Shown: positions 1 through 10,540 of the stretch, one piece after another
Layout of the letters: each line of letters opens with the position of its first letter
Numbering within the stretch: position 1 is the first letter of the stretch
NCBI RefSeq assembly: GCF_024679245.1
Contig: NC_090178.1
Coordinates: 23,530,703-23,594,702 of the forward strand
Reading direction: 5' to 3'
Length of the DNA stretch: 64,000 bases
Source of the DNA: Pseudorasbora parva
Taxonomy: Eukaryota > Chordata > Actinopteri > Cypriniformes > Gobionidae
Translations under genes and position numbers: made by a program
Notes under the pieces: generated by a model
The model's input: the letters and a program-made list of their open reading frames with translations, nothing else
Told to the model about the DNA's origin: nothing
Databases searched by the model: none

Positions 1-321
1 TTCTAGCCCATGTTGCTTTTTGTGGTCCTCAAGAGCTGTAAAACAACTAAACTCCTCACCACATTCACATATGTTTTGGGCTGGAGAGGCTGGTGAGGCC
101 GACATTATACAGTGGTGTTTTTCAAGGAGATCCTTGCTTGCAAATAAGTTTCCGCAGCTGTCACAAGTAGGTAGTGTTGATTCTGTCTGGCAAGAGATTT
201 CACTTGCATGAGTCGCTTGGTGCACCAGGAGTGATGCCAAATTATGAAATGAGGCTGAACACGCCACGCAACTGTACGTTTTAGGACTCCCAGCAGACTT
301 TGTTTCTTGAAGTCCAAGCAT
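1..321 (-). CDS. C2H2 zinc-finger protein, N-terminal part (cut by window edge)
   Basis: Seen: an open frame runs on the minus strand from ATG at 321-319 to the window edge (107 codons). It starts MLGLQETKSAG and holds a canonical finger (YSCVAC...H-x3-H, about residues 17-39), a second finger-like unit (TCDSCGNLF...KHHC, which ends with Cys) and a third (CECGEEF...DHKKQH) whose first two cysteines are one residue closer than usual. An in-frame TAA at 357-355 and the splice acceptor at 403/402 put the start inside this exon, so ATG 321 is the first usable start. Known: such fingers bind DNA or RNA in the nucleus. Inferred: a third member of the minus-strand cluster with the genes at 13161 and 56246, because all three open coding shortly after a splice acceptor. 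Downstream length and function cannot be seen here. Confidence 0.75.
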   Translation of the reverse strand, partial: MLGLQETKSAGSPKTYSCVACSASFHNLASLLVHQATHASEISCQTESTLPTCDSCGNLFASKDLLEKHHCIMSASPASPAQNICECGEEFSCFTALEDHKKQHGLE

Positions 322-402
322 TTTGCAGGTGCCAGAAGATTCCTCTGCCGAATGTTACATTTAAAAAGTGTTATCAAGGTCTTTGTTAATGTTGAGTACC
401 TC
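322..402 (-). other. 5'-UTR part of the first zinc-finger gene's coding exon, with splice acceptor
   Basis: Reading the minus strand, a pyrimidine run (tttgctttcttttttag) ends in AG at 404-403, so the exon would begin at 402. Between it and the ATG at 321 there are in-frame stops, consistent with untranslated leader. Inference from sequence signals only. Confidence 0.55.
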
Positions 403-576
403 CTAAAAAAGAAAGCAAATAAATAAAATTAGTGGCATAGTACATGTTTTCAAATGTTGTTTACAGGCCTATAACTTCAGTAAAATACAATATAATACCA
501 TCAAAAACACACAAACTCTAATCCGTTGTCAATTAAAATAAAACATTGGTTTAACCTGATGCATTAAATTGAAATA
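403..576. other. Intron sequence, no feature seen
   Basis: AT-rich sequence between the splice acceptor of the first zinc-finger gene and the outer Tc1-like element. No coding signal. Confidence 0.5.
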
Positions 577-707
577 CAGTGGTGCTTAAAAGTTTGTGAA
601 CCCCTTGAATCTGTGGATAATTTGAACAAAAGACGGATCATAGAAAATGCCGTTTTTTAAATTTTTATTTAGTAATGTCCTGGATATTTTATATATGTTT
701 GCATATA

Positions 708-1740
708 CAGGTCCTTCTAAAAAAATAGCGTATTTCATCCGACCAATAAAAAAAAAAAAGTGTTTTTAATACAAAAAAGTCAATCTTCAAATAATTATGT
801 TCAGTTATACACTCAATACTTGGTCGGGAATCCTTTTGCAGAAATGACTGCTTCAATGCGGCGTGGCATGGAGGCGATCAGCCTGTGGCACTGCTGAGGT
901 GTTATGGAGGCCCAGGATGCTTCGATAGCGGCCTTAAGCTCATCCAGAGTGTTGGGTCTTGCGTCTCTCAACTTTCTCTTCACAATATCCCACAGATTCT
1001 CTATGGGGTTCAGGTCAGGAGAGTTGGCAGGCCAATTGAGCACAGTAATACCATGGTCAGTAAACCATTTTCCAGTGGTTTTGGCACTGTGAGCAGGTGC
1101 CTGGTCGTGCTGAAAAACAAAATCTTCATCTCCATAAAGCTTTTCAACAGATGGAAGCATGAAGTGCTCCAAAATCTCCTGATAGCTAGCTGCATTGACC
1201 CTGCCCTTGATAAAACACAGTGGACCAACACCAGCAGCTGACATGGCACCCCAGACCATCACTGACTGTGGTTACTTGACACTGGACTTCAGGCATTTTG
1301 GCATTTCCTTCTCCCCAGTCTTCCTCCAGACTCTGGCAACTTGATTTCCGAATGACATGCAAAATTTGCTTTCATCCAAAAAAAAGCACTTTGGACCACT
1401 GAGCAACAGTCCAGGGCTGCTTCTCTGTAGAAGAAGCAGCCCTGTGTCTAAAGTGGCTTGATGTTTCTACTCCAGACTCAGTCCACTGCTTCCGCAGGTC
1501 CCCCAAGGTCTGGAATCGGTCCTTCTCCACAATCTTCCTCAGGGTCCGGTCACCTCTTCTCGTTGTGCAGCGTTTTTTGCCACACTTTTTCCTTCCCACA
1601 GACTTCCAGCTGAGGTGCCTTGATACAGCACTCTGGGAACAGCCTATTCATTCAGAAATTTCTTTCTGTGTCTTACCCTCTCGATTGAGGGTGTCAAAGA
1701 TGGCCTTCTGGACATCATTGAGACACAGAGAGGTAAACTG
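708..1740 (-). mobile_element. Inner Tc1-like transposon inserted in the outer element (one end missing)
   Basis: The left end reads ta-caggtccttct, the same terminal motif as the element at 7592-10098, and is preceded by TA at 706-707. The copy runs on the minus strand through the transposase and loses homology to the 7592 copy at about 1715-1740, so the second terminal repeat is absent. It lies within the outer Tc1-like element and is therefore the younger insertion. Confidence 0.7.
813..1720 (-). pseudogene. Tc1-like DDE transposase, broken
   Basis: The C-terminal half is an open 149-residue stretch (813-1262) with typical Tc1 catalytic-domain motifs: FQHDQAPAHSAK (second Asp) and, 34 residues later, the Glu in NSPDLNPIENLW, that is the D34E signature. 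The C-terminus ends KGFPTKY. The N-terminal DNA-binding half lies in other frames (1372-1599 and on to about 1720, with homology to the start of the copy at 7913), so frameshifts separate the halves. Family members are about 340 residues. Not functional as it stands. Confidence 0.85.
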
Positions 1741-2118
1741 TACTTAATTTGTCTTTGAGCAAATATCTTCTGTTGCTTCCGAAGGGTACTAAATGAAAAA
1801 AAGAAAAAAGCTAGCCGTTGTGCTTCACTCGTATCATTATATTCACGTAAAACAGCATTTACATACAAAAAAGAAATTGTTTGGCCAACCACCGCCGGTG
1901 CTACTCAGCAACCACGGTGGTGTGGTTGTCACGTTCACCAGCACAGTTCTTGACCACAATGGTAGAAAAACTGCAACGTCATAGCTCTAGGACCGTACCA
2001 AATAAAAATATAACAGGAATTTTGTATGATAACCCTTTTTTTGCTTTGTTGTTTTTTTATTATTATATTTTTTTAACAGATTCTGCAAAAGGTTTACAAA
2101 TTTTCAAGCACCACTGTA

Positions 2119-2965
2119 TACTGTATAATAATAATTAAAAAAAATTGATATAGGGTAAACATAACTATTAAGCTCAAGTACCCATTAAGCACACTACTAT
2201 CTTTGAGCTCAGATTATAAAAAGAAAAAAAATATTTATCATCCTACTCGGTGTCTTAACTAAATGATGCCTTTGTTACTATATACTACCTATAATTTCAA
2301 GCTAATCAGACCATTGCATACTGAGATATGTATTAATGTGTTCACGCTGTCTGCCCAGCCATTTTGAAAGCTGTCTGAAAACTTTCACCAAAAAAGTAGC
2401 CCCTTAAATGTGCATTTTTTAGACATTTAAGCCTTCATTTTAATTGCTTACTGCAAAATTAAGATATTAATGTTTAGACTTTTGCATATTATAACCTGGC
2501 TGGAACCTGGATGTGGGAAATAATTACAGTTTGATCCAAAAGATAGCACAGATAACGCATGCTGACAGTTTGTACTAGGCAAATGCACACAATGTAAAAA
2601 ATAAAAACAGAAAATGCACTGGTAATTTTCTGCCAGTACATTATCCAGTAATTTTACGGAAATTTCCGTTAACCCTTAAAACACAAACTAATGCTGTGTA
2701 ATTCAAAATACAGGTAAAACCTGTAAAAAAAAACAATACAGAAAATTCCTTTTATTTAAAAAGTAGCCTACATTGTGCCCTATTTTTATGGATTTTTTAC
2801 AGTGTAGAGTAACGGCGGAGCTCAGCGTTTTGACTGAATAATAGTTTATTTCTCACAAAACCTTATGCCTCCTGGACACTTTCCATATATGGTGCGTGTC
2901 TAGCTGTATCATTGCGTCATATTTTTGCATAATTTTTATAATGTTTTACCATGGTCGCTATCCAC
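2119..2965. other. Gap without a gene; one short palindromic repeat remnant
   Basis: No coding signal. At about 2600-2810 the sequence alternates gtaattttctg / cagtaattttacgg / tttttacagtg motifs typical of small AT-rich palindromic fish repeats. The rest is featureless AT-rich sequence. Confidence 0.3.
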
Positions 2966-3482
2966 TAGGGCTGTCAAAATTGTTCAAAAATTACGTTTGA
3001 ATATTCCCTCTAAAACAAACACGAATATTCAAACTATTCGAACATCTGGTTGCGCATTTTGTCAATGACGGACAAATTAATACAAAGAGACATAACTACT
3101 TAAATAGTTTGTCTATTTAAGTTTATACATATTTGACAACGTATTACTTACACAAAAACAAGTAGATTGTTATTATAAATTATATAATTATTATTATATA
3201 GAATTATTATATATTATATATAAATTAACTAATGGCCAAGAGCGCAGACCTCTCTCTCTCATCCTTACGCTCTGCGGATAATGGTTTAAATGAACAAACT
3301 TTGAGTGATGATCAAGAATTTTGTGCAAGCAATTTAAGGTCGCCAAGCATCGCGACTCCTGTCCCAAAAGTAGCAGGCTTCATTCAGTGATTGAAACAAA
3401 TATTATTAATATTAATTGAAGTTTTACAGTATATTGAGCGCTCCGAGCTGTGCTGTGCTGTGAATATTCGTTGACAGCCCTA
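2966..3482. mobile_element. hAT-type non-autonomous element with perfect 8-bp target duplication
   Basis: The termini are a perfect 12-bp inverted repeat, TAGGGCTGTCAA at 2966-2977 and TTGACAGCCCTA at 3471-3482. They are flanked by the identical 8-bp direct repeat CTATCCAC (2958-2965 and 3483-3490), the hAT hallmark. The interior has repeated ttcgaatatt motifs near both ends and no transposase. Intact ends and TSD imply a fairly recent insertion. Confidence 0.85.
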
Positions 3483-3599
3483 CTATCCACTGCCATAATA
3501 GGAGGGAGTGCGTGCAGAACTATTTTTAAAATGACTTCTTTTGAGGTCCGACAGGGATAGAAGGACATAGGGCATTGAATCAACAGCAAGGTGAGATGG

Positions 3600-3634
3600 C
3601 TTTAATTTCATTTCAGGGTGAACTATCCCTTTAA
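3600..3634. repeat. End of a TTAA-type inverted-repeat element
   Basis: Reads ...cagggtgaactatccctttaa, the same terminal motif as the TTAA elements at 5737 and 29950. The other end was not located with confidence; the hAT insertion at 2966 probably sits inside the same original element. Confidence 0.5.
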
Positions 3635-5381
3635 AGTCCTCATTAAATCAAAATTGCCCCTATTTACTTTCTTAGCACACATTACAGGTCCTAGGGTGAA
3701 CAATAAATCTGTGCAAGTTAATACACAGAAAAAAATAGTTTGTTGCGGTAATCTTTAACCAAAATCTGAAAAGCTACTTCCGGATTGGAAACAGCTTTCC
3801 TTCTCAGGTGACGGCAGTTTGACGGCTTAGGTTTTAAATTGCTTAACCACTCCCCTCTATCGTTCGTCTGCTATGAGCGAGGAGGAGCACTGAGGAGGAT
3901 CCCTGCCCTCTATTCAAATTTTGCGTTTCACTTGGAAATACGTCACAGCACTGACGAAATCTCACTTGCAACTTCTGCTTCACTGGGACTTTAAATTTAA
4001 TTTAATAATATTTATTAATTAAAAAAGGCTTGCTGTTCAAATAAAGTTCAGTGTAATCCCTTTAAGTTCATCCACACTGAACAGCTATGTAATACTTCAT
4101 AAACATACTTTAAATATGAACTAATGGGTGTCACTTCAAGTTAATCTTTAAAAATGTTGTTAAAATAAACACAAATTTTCCCCAAAAAACATGTTGTTAG
4201 CTTGATGGGAACAGGGGTGTGCTTAAAGAGTACAGTACCCATTAAGCACAGCAAGACTTTTTGCATTTAATGATGTATATCTTAATTTAAACGTTTTGTC
4301 ATTTAAAATATAAAATAAAATATTATTTTGTGAGGGACTAATCTTTTATTTTTAACATAACTTCTTGTACTCAAACCAAAAAACCCTGTGCACTAAAATG
4401 TCCCAATGTAGATTTTGGTGACCTTAATAGGTACGTGTACCCTAAGTGCTTAATAAAAGGTACAGTCTATTATACAGAGTATATTTTTAACAAGTTATGC
4501 AAGTAGAACGTGCTTAGCAAAAACATATTGTTGAAAAGAAACTGCTAATGTTAATTCTTCATAATCATGACATTTGAAAAAAAAGAAGAAAAAATTAAAT
4601 GGTGTAATTTATTTGAGTAGCCTACTTTTTTACTTTGATTTAAAAAAAACAGATGAATACTAAAATAGCATTAAAAAAAACTTGGCACACTAAATACTTT
4701 TGAAAGATTTATGCGTTTTACTATCTCGTACATCCACATGTGTCAACCTCAGCGAGCATGCATATTTAAATGAGAAAAACATTTTTTCTCTCTCAGAAAA
4801 CTCAGCTAGTACAATTAAAACTGCAGCGCTGCTCTCGTTTCGAAGTAAAGTGTTCAATTGTTGGTTACAAATAGCTAACGTTTCAAATGTAACAACAATA
4901 GAGAAGAGAAAGAGGCAATACGGTTCATACCATGCTTCGATTTTGATAGGCCTGGCCGTTTCCAGTGGCTCTTTACTCAAATAAACACCATGCCAAAAAC
5001 AAAATAAATAAATAAATATAACACATCACCAGGGTAATCTGCAGACCACTCGCTGATTTAGCTTTAGAAGATAATTTAAAGAGCGTGAAAATGACACAAA
5101 CATGCCAATAACAAGCACTGCAATGGATGCTGCAGACTTAGCACCAGACTAATATGTTTGACTATACAGTCAGCCTCCAACATCTAAACGCGAACGACAC
5201 CTCTTTAACAAACCAAACGGCATTTATAGTAACATCTGATTGTTTAATATAGCGCGTGCGGAACATGTCATTCGTGTGCTGCACAGGGGAATTGAATGAC
5301 AAAAACCGCCGCTAACGAATGCATGCGTGAATAAAAACGAAGCATAACAAATACTTCAAACAGCTTTGGGCGTGCACTCAC
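3635..5381. other. Intron/intergenic, no gene seen
   Basis: AT-rich. A repeat-like GC-richer patch (about 3770-3990) ends cttcactgggacttta. Phrases like gtacccattaagcaca at about 4238-4252 recur at about 2180-2194, suggesting fragments of one old repeat. Overlapping open frames on both strands at 4690-4984 show no family motif. Confidence 0.4.
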
Positions 5382-5500
5382 CTTGGGAAAGTACGATGTG
5401 CAAACTAGCATGATTTTAATCAAAGAAGTTATTTATTTCAATCCGAAAGACGGTATGAATTTTGCAACCAGTTTCTGATATAGACATGTTATTGTCGCTG
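5382..5500 (-). other. Candidate non-coding first exon of the left zinc-finger gene
   Basis: On the minus strand the sequence acatcgtactttcccaag is followed at 5381-5376 by a consensus donor, gtgagt. The flanking DNA (about 5270-5600) is richer in CpG than its surroundings. The next good acceptor on this strand is at 403, which would make a 5-kb first intron. The upstream limit (start site) is a guess. Confidence 0.35.
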
Positions 5501-5736
5501 TTCACTGTAGAGGGCAGTATATCTGAACGCGCACTCCCACTCCCCACCATAGCTCCCCATTCGCACGGATTAAACATACTGCCATCAACTGGTGTGAGGG
5601 ACCGGTGTGGTCACCCTACAGAAATAGACTCTAGCCTACACTTTCCTCATTGGGCTAGATTAGATACACATAATTTAAGCATGGCTTATGTGATAATTAT
5701 AATCTTCATTAAATGAATATTATCTTCTAGCAACTT

Positions 5737-5913
5737 TTAAAGGGACCCAAAAATAAAAATTACCCCATGATCACCCTCAAGCCATCCAAGGAGTAGCCTA
5801 TATATGACATTCTTCTTTCAGACAAATAATCAGAATTATAATAAAATATGCCCTGGCTCTTCCAAGCATTATAATAGCTTTATAATTTAAGGGATGGTAA
5901 ACTATCCCTTTAA
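5737..5913. mobile_element. Short TTAA-flanked inverted-repeat element (MITE)
   Basis: Starts ttaaaggga-ccc and ends ggtaaactatccctttaa, so the TIRs begin and end at TTAA (5737-5740, 5910-5913). The interior has the phrases accctcaagccatcc and ggctcttccaagc. No ORF. TTAA targets are typical of piggyBac-like transposases; the family assignment is inference. Confidence 0.6.
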
Positions 5914-5995
5914 TTTATGCTGCTCAGTGAATTTAAGTGATATTTTATGAAAAACATTGGAATGCCAAAAACAGACAAAAATAATATTTAGGTCT

Positions 5996-6640
5996 ATAAT
6001 AATAATACATTTTATTTGTAATGCGCCTTTCTTAACTCAAAGTGTTACAACATATACAGAACAAATTAAGAAAATCAAACAAGGAAAAATACCTAGTAAC
6101 AGACAGTAGTAAAGTTATAATTATAAGACAAAAGCCTGTCTTAAAAGATGCGTCTTAAAAAGTTTCGTAAAACAAACCAAATATGTGGCATTTCCTAATA
6201 GATGAAGGTAATGAGATCCATAACTTTGGTGCATTGTAGGAAAAGGCCCTCCCGTCCCAACCCATAGTTTTTAATTTACACCGAGGCTGACAGAGGGGCT
6301 GAGATAACAAGAGGGTAACGATGGTTTAACCAAATCACAGATATATACTGGGGCCAATCCATGTACTGCTTTATATGCTAAAATCAAAAGTTTAAAATCA
6401 ATGCACAACTGAACTGGGAGCCAGTGCAGTTGCTGGAGCACCGGGGTAATGTGCTGACGTGAAGATGTATAAGTCAAAACATGTGCACCTGAGTTTTGTA
6501 TGTATTGCAAACTTTTTATAGAACTAGCAGGTAGACCACAAATAGAGAGTTAAAATAATTAAGCCTTGACGTGATGAAGACATGGACAAGCTTCTCAGCA
6601 TCAGGACTAGAGAGGAAGGGTCTAATGTGAGCAATGTTCC
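5996..6640 (-). mobile_element. LINE 3' fragment, L2-like, decayed
   Basis: The minus-strand frame at 6271-6510 contains LQQLHWLPVQLCIDFKLL and YKAVHGLAPVYICDL, which match the conserved tail after the reverse transcriptase in L2-clade fish LINEs (compare the copy at 26695-27450). The 3' end near 6000 reads as a short AAT-type repeat following a tail like tacattttatttg. 5'-truncated, as is usual for LINEs. Confidence 0.6.
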
Positions 6641-7340
6641 GAAGATGGAAAAAAGCAAAAGAAATTCAAGTAAATAAATATATAAATAAACGTATACTTT
6701 TATTCTATCATGTATTATTTCCCCCACAATTATTACATTATTTATGCATTCATTTACTTCTACTTTCATTTATTTCCGCATTTCTTTGTATTGTAATGCA
6801 GGATGTGTTTTAATCACGCTCAGAGCTGAAATGTAAGAGCCGGGAGCGAATGTGCCTTTGAAAGTCACATAGGGAATGAATGACTTGGGCAATATAACCA
6901 AAATCTGCTGAAAGGAAGCAGTAGGTCTATATTCTCCTTTAAACTATTCCCAACCGGTAGCTGTATTTTAAAATGCAGTAGTTGGTGCATGCCAGTAGAC
7001 CAACTTGGGTCAGGAATGTAGCTGAACATATACCAGCTAGAAAATAGCTAACATGTACCTAAACAGAACAACCATCAAATGTGATTTTATTTAACTGATA
7101 ATGTGATGATTTAATAAACATCATTTTAGTTGAGATATGATTTACTAGAAACCAGTAAAATAATAATGCAGTAATATTATCAATATCATTTTGTTTCGAA
7201 GAGGACACTAAAACGTGATATTTTCTAAATCTTAAGTAGCTGATGCAATTATCACATTTAATGTTTACTTTCATACCAAGGCCAAGTGCACCACACACGT
7301 ATCTAAGCATACTTGAGTCAAAATAATATAAAACAGATTA
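6641..7340. other. No feature seen
   Basis: AT-rich stretch between the LINE fragment and the repeat preceding the Tc1 element. Open frames here are short and motif-free. Confidence 0.4.
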
Positions 7341-7349
7341 TAGTTCTAA

Positions 7350-7589
7350 AAGAACAAAGTTGACCCTTGAGTTGTGTTGCAGGTCAATTTAACCCATTTC
7401 AATTTGACTGAAATGCAGGTTAACTTATTTAATTTTTTTCTTTACATTTTGTGACCTTTTCTCATTTAGAGTCATGACAATGCATGCAAAGTTTTTGACA
7501 TATACACAGAACATTTATGTTAAGTTTGTGGGTCAGTTTGACCTGCATATTTTAATGTTCCAAGGCAACTGTACAGACCCAAATATATA
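7350..7589. repeat. Unclassified dispersed repeat, copy 1 (GGTCAATTTGACC type)
   Basis: Contains agtcatgacaatgcatg, tttttgacatatacacag, gggtcagtttgacct and acagacccaaatata. The same ordered phrases recur at about 10395-10540, on the other side of the Tc1 element, and a partial gatcaatttgacct at about 11598. Family unknown. Confidence 0.5.
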
Positions 7590-8053
7590 TACAGGTCCTT
7601 CTCAAAAAATTGTGATAAAGTAAATTATTTTCCATAATGTAATGATAAAAATTAAACTTTCATATATTTTACATTCATTGCACTCCAACTGAAATATTTC
7701 AGGTCTTTTATTGTTTTAATACTGATGATTTTGGCATACAGCTCATGAAAACCCAAAAATCCTGTATCAAAAAATTAGCATATCATGAAAAGGTTCTCTA
7801 AACGAGCTATTAACCTAATCATCTGAATCAACTAATAAACTCTAAACACCTGCAAAAGATTCCTGAGGCTTTTAAAAACTCCCAGCCTGGTTCATTACTC
7901 AAAACCGCAATCATGGGCAATCAGAAGGCCATCATTGACACCCTCAAGAGAGAGGGTAAGACACAGAAAGAAATTTCTGAACGAATAGGCTGTTCCCAGA
8001 GTTCTGTATCAAGGCACTTCAATGGGAAGTCTGTGGGAAGTGTGTGGCAAAAA

Positions 8054-8593
8054 GCACACTACAGGGTGATCAGCAGCCATATCACCCTGTAGCCCAAGAT
8101 GGGTCTCCCACTGAAGCTAAGCAGGGCTGAGCCTGGCCAGTACCTGGATGGGAGACCAACTGGGAAAACCAGGTAGCTGCTGGTAGAGGTGTTAGTGAGG
8201 CCAGCAGGGGGTGCTCTCCCTGTGGTCTGTGTGGGTCCTAACACCCCAGTATAGTGATGGGGACACTATACTGTCAAAGAGCACCGTCCTCCGGATGAGA
8301 CGTTAAACCGAGGTCCCGACTATCTGTGGTCGTTAAAAATCCAAATTTGCCCATTGGCCCCTGTCAATCATGGCCTCCTAATCTTCCCCATATCCTGATT
8401 GGCTTCATCACTTGGTCTCCTCTCCACCATAAGCTGGTGTGTGGTGAGCGTTCTGGCACAATATGGCTGCCGTTGCATCATCCAGGTGGATGCTGCACAC
8501 TGGTGGTAGTTGAGGAGATTCCCCCTTCTATGTAAAGCGCTTTGAGTGCCTAGAAAAGCGCTATATAAATGTAGCAAATTAAATTAACAAATT
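8054..8593 (+). mobile_element. 5S-rRNA-derived SINE (SINE3 class)
   Basis: The 5' part (8076-8182) follows 5S rRNA through its internal pol III promoter: gccatatcaccctg, then gaagctaagcaggg (A-box region), tacctggatgggagacc (C-box region), tgggaaaaccaggtagctgc. It is followed by a non-5S body and the tail tgtaaagcgctttgagtgcc ... gcgctatataaatgta with a short AAATT-type 3' repeat. Known: this architecture defines SINE3 elements of zebrafish and relatives. The host Tc1 sequence resumes with an A-run duplicated on both sides (caaaaa / aaaaaac), consistent with LINE-mediated insertion. Confidence 0.85.
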
Positions 8594-8720
8594 AAAAAAC
8601 GCTGCACAACAAGAAGAGGTGAGGAAGATTGTGGAGAAGGACCGATTCCAGACCTTGGGAGACCTGCAGAAGCAGTGGACTGAGTCTGGAGTAGAAACAT
8701 CCAGAGCCACCGTGTACAGG

Positions 8721-9357
8721 CCATAGACCGTAAAAAAATATGGACGACTCGACATCATCCGTTTCCGCTTGCCATATTTGAAGCTTTCAGGCAGCCTTGC
8801 ACGGGGCGGACATCTTGGGACCGAGTCTGCGCAGTAGCGATTTCGGGACCGGAGTTGCGCAGTAGAGCGCAGGAAGTAGAGCAGGAAGTACAGCTGCGAT
8901 ATCAAAAGCCCGCCCACGCTCTCGCAGATGCAGAACAATTAATTATGTTGGTGTGAAATAAACAGTTATGGAAATGTAGAAATTAAAGCTAAAGCTCTAA
9001 TCTGCTCCCAAAAATTTCGAAAAAAGTCTGTTAGTGCCTCAGTGACAACTTCACTCAGAGAAGCCGTCAGTCTCAGCTGTCAATCATGACGTCACACCCC
9101 CCGTTTTTATAGCATCAGATAACTAACTAAAACTAAACTTATTTTTAAAACGAACACCTGAAATGAAATCATCGTGATGATAACTGCCTTCAGTGACATA
9201 AACTAACTTTGGGGGAAAATTTTTGAAGTGTAATTTTATTATTTAGTTTGCCTCGCGTCCATTAGAAATCACAGAGGGGCGGCTATACTGGGACCGGTCA
9301 CCGGGGGGCGATCGAGGCGCGAAAGCTTCAGTAAATGAGAGGGAGACTGCAGGCTTG
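8721..9357. mobile_element. Non-autonomous DNA element inserted in the Tc1 transposase, 7-bp TSD
   Basis: The transposase frame is interrupted between gtacagg (8714-8720) and a second gtacagg (9358-9364). Allowing one mismatch the duplication is 8 bp. The insert starts ccatagaccgtaaaaaaatatgg and ends near gagactgcaggctt. It is GC-richer than the host element and has no convincing ORF. Clear terminal inverted repeats were not found, so the superfamily (hAT-like by TSD length) is tentative. Confidence 0.65.
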
Positions 9358-10137
9358 GTACAGGCGTGTGCAGGAAATGGGCTACAGGTGCCACATTTCT
9401 CCAGGTCAAGCCACTTTTGGACTACAGAGAAGCAGCACTGGACTGTTGCTCAGTGGTCCAAAGTACTTTTTTTGGACGAAGGCAAATTTTGCATGTCATT
9501 CGGAAATCAAGGTGCCAGAGTCTGGAGGAAGACTGGGGAGAAGGAAATGCCAAAATGCCTGAAGTCCAGTGTCAAGTAACCACAGTCAATGATGGTCTGG
9601 GGTGCCATCTCAGCTGCTGGTGTTGGTCCACTGTGTTTTATTAAGGGCAGGGTGAATAAAGCTAGCTAACACTCTGGATGAGCTTAAGGCCGCTATCGAA
9701 GCATCCTGGGCCTCCATAACACCTCAGCAGTGCCACAGGCTGATCGCCTCCATGCCACGCCGCATTGAAGCAGTCATTTCTGCAAAAGGATTCCCGACCA
9801 AGTATTGAGTGCATAACTGAACATAATTATTTGAAGGTTGACTTTTTTGTATTAAAAAATTTAATTGTTCTCTTTTTTTTTTTTTTTATTGGTCGGATGA
9901 AATACGCTATTTTTTTGAGACAGAAATCTTGGGTTTTCATGAGCTGTATGACAAAATCATCAGTATTAAAACAATAAAAGACCTGAAATATTTCAGTTGG
10001 TGTGCAATGAATCTAAAATATATGAAAGTTTTTATTAGTACATTATGGAAAATAATGAACTTTATCACAATATACTAATTTTTTTTGAGAAGGACCTGTA
10101 CACACACATTTTTTACCTTCCCAATAGTTAAAAAACA

Positions 10138-10254
<117 letters not shown>

Positions 10255-10394
10255 GTTGTTTTTTTAACTTTTGGGAAGGTAAAAAATCGTTTTTTCCCAC
10301 TTATTTCAATACTAAACAATATTTTGTCAGCCAAAGATGGTTACAATTATCTATAATTTGAAATACCATCTATAATATTTCTCCTGAAATTTGG

Positions 10395-10540
10395 ACTTTT
10401 TCCGATTTAGGGTGATTAACATGTTGATGCCTTTTGACATATGCACACATAAATTGTTAAATTTGTGATGTTTATGGGTCAATTTGACCTATATAGGTAG
10501 CTATTCCAAATAACAGTACAGACCCAAAATATAAACACTT
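10395..10540. repeat. Unclassified dispersed repeat, copy 2
   Basis: Shares the ordered phrases of copy 1 at 7350-7589: gatttagggtgattaacatg, ttttgacatatgcacaca, gggtcaatttgacct, acagacccaaaatata, in the same orientation. Confidence 0.5.

Larger units (their letters stand above)
577..2116. mobile_element. Tc1-like DNA transposon (outer), decayed, host of a second Tc1
   Basis: The ends form an inverted repeat: the left starts cagtggtgcttaaaagtttg and the right, reverse-complemented, starts cagtggtgcttgaaaatttg. Both are flanked by TA (575-576 and 2117-2118), the target duplication of the Tc1/mariner superfamily. No transposase of its own is recognisable. Its interior is largely occupied by another Tc1-like copy starting at 708. 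It lies in the presumed first intron of the zinc-finger gene at 1-321. Confidence 0.75.
7913..9808 (+). pseudogene. Tc1-like transposase, split by two insertions and a deletion
   Basis: The N-terminus (ATG 7913: MGNQKAIIDTLKREGKTQ, then EISERIGCSQSSVSRHF, a helix-turn-helix) is clear, as is the C-terminus (PQQCHRLIASMPRRIEA ... KGFPTKY, stop 9806-9808). The frame is broken by insertions at 8054-8593 and 8721-9357. Near 9662 the sequence jumps from the block for KGRVN-A to the block for NTLDELKAAIEA, so the part with the second catalytic Asp and the DPNP/IENLW Glu, present in the copy at 813-1262, is deleted. It cannot be catalytic. Confidence 0.9.
7592..10098 (+). mobile_element. Tc1-like transposon with two nested insertions
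   Basis: Left end caggtccttctcaaaaaatt at 7592 and right end ttttttgagaaggacctg ending at 10098 form the TIRs, flanked by TA (7590-7591, 10099-10100). Subterminal sequences are also inverted (acctgaaatatttcag on both sides). The element carries a broken transposase, a 5S-derived SINE (8054-8593), another non-autonomous insertion (8721-9357) and an internal deletion near 9662. Without the insertions it would be about 1.3 kb, short of the usual 1.6 kb because of that deletion. Confidence 0.9.

Noticed and set aside
4690..4984. Opposed 94- and 96-codon frames
   Set aside because: They overlap almost fully on both strands, have no family motif, no splice context and no codon bias.
8076..8182. 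5S rRNA gene
   Set aside because: The match has diverged from 5S rRNA, loses its 5' end and terminal stem, and is fused to a SINE body and tail inside a transposon.
8326..8938. Open frames over the SINE and the adjacent insertion
   Set aside because: They lie across mobile-element sequence and their joins; nothing resembles a protein family.
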